From RU20A sp042610495 (lineage in GTDB: Bacteria; Pseudomonadota; Alphaproteobacteria; Rhizobiales; Rhizobiaceae), in assembly GCF_042610495.1 (NCBI RefSeq), contig NZ_JBHGAP010000011.1, positions 62,001 to 126,000 on the forward strand: a DNA stretch of 64,000 nucleotides. The letters run 5' to 3'. Shown here in pieces: positions 60,300 to 64,000 of this stretch. Under the pieces are notes generated by a model that saw nothing but the letters and a program-made list of their open reading frames with translations, did no database searches and was not told where the DNA came from. The first letter of the stretch is position 1. Each line of letters begins with the position of its first letter. The translations under genes were made by a program, and so were the position numbers.

Positions 60300-61112
60300 T
60301 CAGACCCGCCTAAGAAACCCATCCGGCGAGGCCGTGATCGCGATCTTGTGTTCGATCGTATGGTCGTAGTCGAACGCGAGCTTTTCGCCGTCTGCCGCCA
60401 TGCGGCCTTCGTCCGAAAGGCGTTTCATGTATTCCCAGACGGCGGTCTTGGGATTGTCGCCCTTGCCCCAGGGGCGATTCGAGCACATCTCGTTCGGCAG
60501 ATCCTCGACGCCGGTATCCCAGACCACGCAGTAGGAGCCCTTGGTCGTTAGGGGTGCATAGGCCTCCAGTTCGGCCAGCACATGTTCATGCGTGTGGTTG
60601 GAGTCCAGAAACAGCATGATCCGGTCATAGCCCTTGGCGATGGCCTTCACCTCATCCACGATCTCCGGCGCGACGGAAGAGCCCTGCAACAGCGTGATCT
60701 TGTGAGCAAGCGGGTGGCTCTCGATGCCGACGCGGTTGTGGGCGCGGATGTCGATGTCGATGCCGACCACCTTCCGGCGGCTGGCGCGCGGATCAAGCGT
60801 CGTGCCGGCAGCGGCCGCATCGCAGTAGTCGAGCATGGCGAGCATCGAGGCACTCATGATCAGTGAGCCGCCATGGGCAATGCCCGTTTCGATCACGAGA
60901 TCGGGCCGGCAGCTCCAGATCAGTTCCTGGATGGCATAGGTATCCTGCGGCACCTGGATGATGGGACGTCCAAGCCAGGTGAAGTTCTGCGCATATTCGT
61001 GGCGGATCGACTCCCGCACCCAGATGTTGGAAAGCCCGAGAAAATCGCGGTCCTCGCCGATGCCCTTGATGTTGCGCGCGACGCGCTTGCGGAAATCCTC
61101 GACGGGATCCAT
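60300..61112 (-). CDS. CmcI-like SAM-dependent O-methyltransferase
   Basis: This 270-residue protein belongs to the cephalosporin-hydroxylase/rhamnosyl O-methyltransferase (CmcI) family. It shows WLGRPIIQVPQDTYAIQELIW, VIETGIAHGGSLIMSASMLA (SAM-binding loop ETGIAHGGS), VVGIDIDIRAHNR (ribose-binding Asp), RIMLFLDSNHTHEHVLAEL (metal-type D-S-N-H-T-H) and YCVVWDTGVEDLP. Such enzymes O-methylate deoxyhexoses. AAAGGA lies eight bases before the ATG at 61112; an upstream in-frame region is Arg-rich and not conserved. It ends the operon that begins with the two FkbM genes. Confidence 0.86.
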   Translation of the reverse strand: MDPVEDFRKRVARNIKGIGEDRDFLGLSNIWVRESIRHEYAQNFTWLGRPIIQVPQDTYAIQELIWSCRPDLVIETGIAHGGSLIMSASMLAMLDYCDAAAAGTTLDPRASRRKVVGIDIDIRAHNRVGIESHPLAHKITLLQGSSVAPEIVDEVKAIAKGYDRIMLFLDSNHTHEHVLAELEAYAPLTTKGSYCVVWDTGVEDLPNEMCSNRPWGKGDNPKTAVWEYMKRLSDEGRMAADGEKLAFDYDHTIEHKIAITASPDGFLRRV

Positions 61113-61135
61113 GGCAGTTCCTTTCACGTTCGGGG

Positions 61136-62227
61136 TCAGTCGACCCAGCAATAGAGCACGGTTTCCATCAGTTGCGGAGAATGGTGGCGAAGCGCCAGGC
61201 GGTACTCCGGCACCAGCGATCGGATATAGCCCGCAAGAGCCGGAATATCGGACGGGTAGTGGTAGACGCAGATGGCGAGCTTCGGCCGATGGCTCCGGAT
61301 CGTCTCGGCGGCGCCTTCCAGCAGCGCCATTTCCATGCCCTCGACATCCGCCTTGAGGAAGGTGATGCGCTCGCCGTGCAAATACGCATCCAGGCTGACG
61401 ATGGAGACATCGGTGTCGCCCCCATGCCCGGCATCGGAGAGGGAAAGAGACTGCAAAAGCCCGCTGGCACTGCCCGCAGCCGTGACGAAGCTGCGGTTGC
61501 CAAGGCCGCTTGAGATCAGTTTGATCTGCTCTTCGCCGAGGGCCCATTCGCGCGTCAGCCGGTCGCAACGGGACGAGAGGGCTGCAAACTGGCGGGCGCC
61601 CGGCTCGAAGCCGTGGATGCGGTCAAAGACGCCGGCATTGGCCCAGATGAAGCGCTCGATACTGTCGCCCACATAGGCGCCGGCATCGACATAGACCTCG
61701 CGCGCCGCGCCCGCAAAGGCCGGCAGGCAGAAATACTGGTCGCGCTCGACCACGAGGTGACACGGCCGCGCCTCGCCGGAGAGCATGGCCAGAAGAACCG
61801 CGCGCAGCGTCTCGCGTGAACGATCGTCGTCCAGAAGATTGTGGATCTCGACGAAATCCGCGAGATGGGTGGCCGCATACCAGGCATCGAGCGACGCATG
61901 GGCGACGCCGGTCCCCTCGAGCACGCGCGAGACCTGCGGCACGGCATGGCGTGCCGTGATGAAGATGAAGTCGGCCGTCTCGGCTGTGATCGCCGCCGGA
62001 CTGCTGACCGGGATACCGTGAAACAATGTCCCGTGCCGGGCCGTGTTGCCGTCATAGCAGGCGACCGGCTCGATACCGCGAGCGCGCAGGAAGTCCACGG
62101 CCCAACTGCCTAGAAAGCCGGTGCCATAGAGCGCGATGCGCCGGTCGGCCGAAAGAAGGTCGGGACGGATCGGCTCAAGGATCTGGACGGCGCGATCCGT
62201 CAGAGCGGCGATATCCGGAATGCTCAT
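61136..62227 (-). CDS. FkbM-family methyltransferase with N-terminal nucleotide-binding-like domain, copy B
   Basis: The 363-residue product has two parts. Residues 20-120 resemble a Rossmann or PglD-like nucleotide-binding fold: RRIALYGTGFLGSWAVDFLR, PVACYDGNTARHGTLFHG and DFIFITARH. Residues 160-340 form the FkbM methyltransferase: VYVDAGAYVGDSIERFIW (SAM loop), IHGFEPGARQFAAL (acidic ribose contact), SIVSLDAYLHGERITFLKADVEGMEMALLEGA (FkbM signature). It starts by a 4-base overlap with the stop of the preceding FkbM gene. FkbM proteins O-methylate sugars or polyketides. Confidence 0.86.
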   Translation of the reverse strand: MSIPDIAALTDRAVQILEPIRPDLLSADRRIALYGTGFLGSWAVDFLRARGIEPVACYDGNTARHGTLFHGIPVSSPAAITAETADFIFITARHAVPQVSRVLEGTGVAHASLDAWYAATHLADFVEIHNLLDDDRSRETLRAVLLAMLSGEARPCHLVVERDQYFCLPAFAGAAREVYVDAGAYVGDSIERFIWANAGVFDRIHGFEPGARQFAALSSRCDRLTREWALGEEQIKLISSGLGNRSFVTAAGSASGLLQSLSLSDAGHGGDTDVSIVSLDAYLHGERITFLKADVEGMEMALLEGAAETIRSHRPKLAICVYHYPSDIPALAGYIRSLVPEYRLALRHHSPQLMETVLYCWVD

Positions 62228-63516
62228 GCACGGGCCTCCCGCGGCAGCGCATAGACCACGGCCCCTGTCCCGCACCAGCCATGCAGCCGGAACAGGAAGC
62301 GATAGTCCTCAAGCGCGGTCATCATCAGCCGGGCGGTGCGGTAAAGCCCGTCCGCATCGTGGTAGACGGTTGCCGCGATGATCGGGCGGTGGTGGCGGAT
62401 GGTGGCGAGGCCGCCGAGCAGGGCGTCGTGCTCTGCGCCTTCCAGATGCAGCTTGAGAAAACCGGGGGCGGGGTCGAGATCGGCGCAGAGTGCGTCGATC
62501 GTCGTGGTCATGAGGCTCTCGCTGCCGGTCTCCGACAGCTGCGACGCATAGCCGAGGCCGGTGTGAAAGTGCCGCTGCCGCGCGATGGCATCCACGGCGG
62601 CATCCTTGATCCGGATGCGCGCTGCGATCCCGGCAGGAAGGCGCGATGCGTAGGTTTCAAGCGCAGCGCGGTTCGTGGCATCAGGCTCGACGGCGAGGAT
62701 GCCGCCGAAGGCTGGTGGCATCTCAACGGTGCCGGCCCCGATCGCGGCAAGATAGGCTTCGACCACGCTGCCATGATGGGCGCCGAGATCCACGAAAGTC
62801 TTCGCGGGATCAAGAGCGGCGCGCACGTCGGGGATGAAGAAGCGCGCGCAGGATGGCATCGGCGCGCCCGCGAAGTTCCATTCCGCCCGGAGCCGCCGCC
62901 AGGCGATGAATTGCAGGTGATGGGCGCGCGAGATGTCGTCATCCCAGCCATCCAGGGCATCACCCATCGCGTCGAGATCAGCGCTGTCGAAGGCCCCTGC
63001 GAACCAGCCGTTCGACAGGGGATGGCGGTGGCGAAAGCTTTCGGCGAGATCGTAGAAAGGCACCACCCGGCGCCAGCCATCCGCCATCAGCTGCGCTTCC
63101 AGCGGCACGAAGGGCACGGTGGAGATGCTGACGGCGAGCAGGGCCTCGGCCTTGATCGTGGCAGGCACGGCCTCGGGGGTCATCAGGGTGACGCCTGCCC
63201 AGGCGGGGTCGTCCTTCAGCAAATCGGCGTTGCGATCGACGACCAGTGCAAAATCGAGCCCGACGACACGCAGGTGATCCCGGGCGAGCCGCCCGAGGTT
63301 GCCGGCCCCGTAGAGCACCACCGGACGATCGGCTGCCTCGGCCGCGAAGGCCGGCGCTTCCGCAGCAATGTCGTTGAGAAGGAGACGGGCTGAGGCGGCA
63401 TCGGGCAGCTGGGAGAAATGTCGTTCCGCATGCGCCCGGGTCGCCCCGCGCGCTTCGGCCGGAGCGGACGGCTGTTTGTCGTGTGGCAGGGCGCTGATGG
63501 CGGCGGCGCGTGTCAT
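62224..63516 (-). CDS. FkbM-family methyltransferase with N-terminal nucleotide-binding-like domain, copy A
   Basis: The 430-residue protein has the same two-part plan as its neighbour. The N-terminal nucleotide-binding-like region reads RPVVLYGAGNLGRLARDHLRVVG and FALVVDRNADLL. The C-terminal FkbM domain has FVDLGAHHGSVVEAYL, ILAVEPDATNRAAL, and PGFLKLHLEGAEHDALLGGL. The usual DVEG acid is replaced by HLEG here, a small departure. An ATG 61 codons upstream would add Arg/Ala-rich sequence; the start at 63516 has CGGAACCGAG upstream. Its stop overlaps copy B. Confidence 0.84.
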   Translation of the reverse strand: MTRAAAISALPHDKQPSAPAEARGATRAHAERHFSQLPDAASARLLLNDIAAEAPAFAAEAADRPVVLYGAGNLGRLARDHLRVVGLDFALVVDRNADLLKDDPAWAGVTLMTPEAVPATIKAEALLAVSISTVPFVPLEAQLMADGWRRVVPFYDLAESFRHRHPLSNGWFAGAFDSADLDAMGDALDGWDDDISRAHHLQFIAWRRLRAEWNFAGAPMPSCARFFIPDVRAALDPAKTFVDLGAHHGSVVEAYLAAIGAGTVEMPPAFGGILAVEPDATNRAALETYASRLPAGIAARIRIKDAAVDAIARQRHFHTGLGYASQLSETGSESLMTTTIDALCADLDPAPGFLKLHLEGAEHDALLGGLATIRHHRPIIAATVYHDADGLYRTARLMMTALEDYRFLFRLHGWCGTGAVVYALPREARA

Positions 63517-63730
63517 CTCGGTTCCGTCTGCGCCCGCGGGTCGGAAAAAGGGGCGGCGCGCCCTTGTCTCGGCTCGACCCGCCGCAGCGACGCGACAGGC
63601 GGAAAACCATGTGACACGGCATCGACACGTGCCTAGGCTCGCGCTCATCGATACCTGAACCGATTCGCGATCCGCCCATGCGCGCCACGTCTTGCCCACC
63701 TAATCGCCCCGAGCTTTCCCGGACCTTGTC

Positions 63731-64000
63731 ATGACACACGTTCTCGTCACCGGTGCCACCGGTTTCGTCGGCCGCCAGGTGGTCAAGGCGCTGCTGGCCG
63801 ACGGTCACAGGGTTTCCGCCACGTGCCGCCCCGGCGCACAGCAGAAGCTGGGTCCGCTTGGCGAGAAGGTTTCGCTGGTCCCGTGCCCGGATCTCTTTCG
63901 CGCAAGCGAGGCGTGGTGGGCGGAGCAACTGGCGGGCGTCGATGCCGTCATCCATGCCGCCTGGTCTGTCGAGCCGGGCAAGTATCTGGATTCTCCGGAA
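63731..64000 (+). CDS. NAD-dependent epimerase/dehydratase (partial, cut by window edge)
   Basis: The visible 90 residues begin MTHVLVTGATGFVGRQVVKALLADGHRVSATCR, the extended SDR NAD-binding start, and continue to VDAVIHAAWSVEPGKYL. The TGATGFVG loop, followed by HAAW in place of the usual HLAA, resembles 4-keto-6-deoxyhexose reductases such as RfbJ. It is divergent from the FkbM operon. Its likely job is the final reduction of the CDP-linked sugar made by rfbF-rfbG, but the rest of the gene lies outside. Confidence 0.75.
   Translation, partial: MTHVLVTGATGFVGRQVVKALLADGHRVSATCRPGAQQKLGPLGEKVSLVPCPDLFRASEAWWAEQLAGVDAVIHAAWSVEPGKYLDSPE

Noticed and set aside
1..64000. tRNA, rRNA, CRISPR array, riboswitch or prophage
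   Set aside because: No cloverleaf, repeat-spacer pattern, rRNA signature, known aptamer core or phage structural gene was recognisable by reading; a covariance-model search would be needed to exclude small RNAs.

Overview
The window is about 64 kb of GC-rich chromosome from an alphaproteobacterium. It is most likely from the Rhizobiaceae (the Agrobacterium/Rhizobium/Shinella/Ensifer group). The reasons are the gene families (PodJ-like polarity factor, DUF6460, DUF2189, TIGR02186, a PhnA-domain protein beside a PhnA-like membrane protein, bacterioferritin with its ferredoxin), the start-codon and Shine-Dalgarno habits, and palindromic intergenic repeats of rhizobial type. I assign no species. 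I see no rRNA, tRNA, CRISPR array, prophage or intact insertion sequence.

Layout. 1-5.1 kb: a partial membrane-anchored protein, an S24/LexA-type repressor, a LysE-family exporter, a small cysteine-rich secreted protein, and an XRE-cupin regulator with a GNAT enzyme, divergent from an MFS transporter. 5.2-11.2 kb: lepA, a chromosomal ccdAB toxin-antitoxin pair, and a three-gene export operon (vanadium-haloperoxidase-like Tat protein, CRTAC1/ASPIC-UnbV protein, small secreted protein). 11.3-17 kb: fatty-acid beta-oxidation genes fadE, fadA and fadB on the minus strand, with a perfect 10+4+10 palindrome upstream that looks like a MerR/LiuR-type operator. 17.2-21.5 kb: a 1352-residue podJ preceded by a CtrA-like box.

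21.6-38.9 kb is mixed housekeeping. It holds a TauE/TIGR02186 pair, a stand-alone AsnC-domain protein, a luciferase-like monooxygenase, PhnA-type proteins, the PdeM-helicase half of the ligase-associated DNA repair set, an amino-acid dehydrogenase with a binding protein, YitT, a methyltransferase, a GST, a MATE exporter and pyrD coupled to a DUF952 gene. 38.9-43.1 kb: a LuxR-type response regulator converging on a transporter-fused hybrid histidine kinase that resembles the CrbS/CrbR (MxtR/ErdR) acetate-switch pair. 43.2-50 kb: bfd-bfr iron storage, DUF2189, a minimal zincin, a CitE-like lyase, leuD, mscL and an aminotransferase.

50-64 kb is the accessory part, a surface-polysaccharide island. 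It contains galE, rfbF and rfbG (CDP-4-keto-6-deoxyglucose supply), an RmlC-like epimerase, a HAD phosphatase, chorismate mutase, two tandem diverged glycosyltransferases of visibly lower GC, a B12-type radical SAM protein with a tail of TPR-like repeats, a CmcI-like methyltransferase, two overlapping FkbM methyltransferases with N-terminal nucleotide-binding-like extensions, and a truncated NAD-dependent sugar reductase at the edge. The CDP-sugar genes lack an rfbH-type dehydratase inside the window, so the final sugar is undetermined. The most interesting candidates are the haloperoxidase-CRTAC1 operon, the tandem glycosyltransferases with their neighbouring repeat remnant and radical SAM gene, and the paired FkbM fusions.
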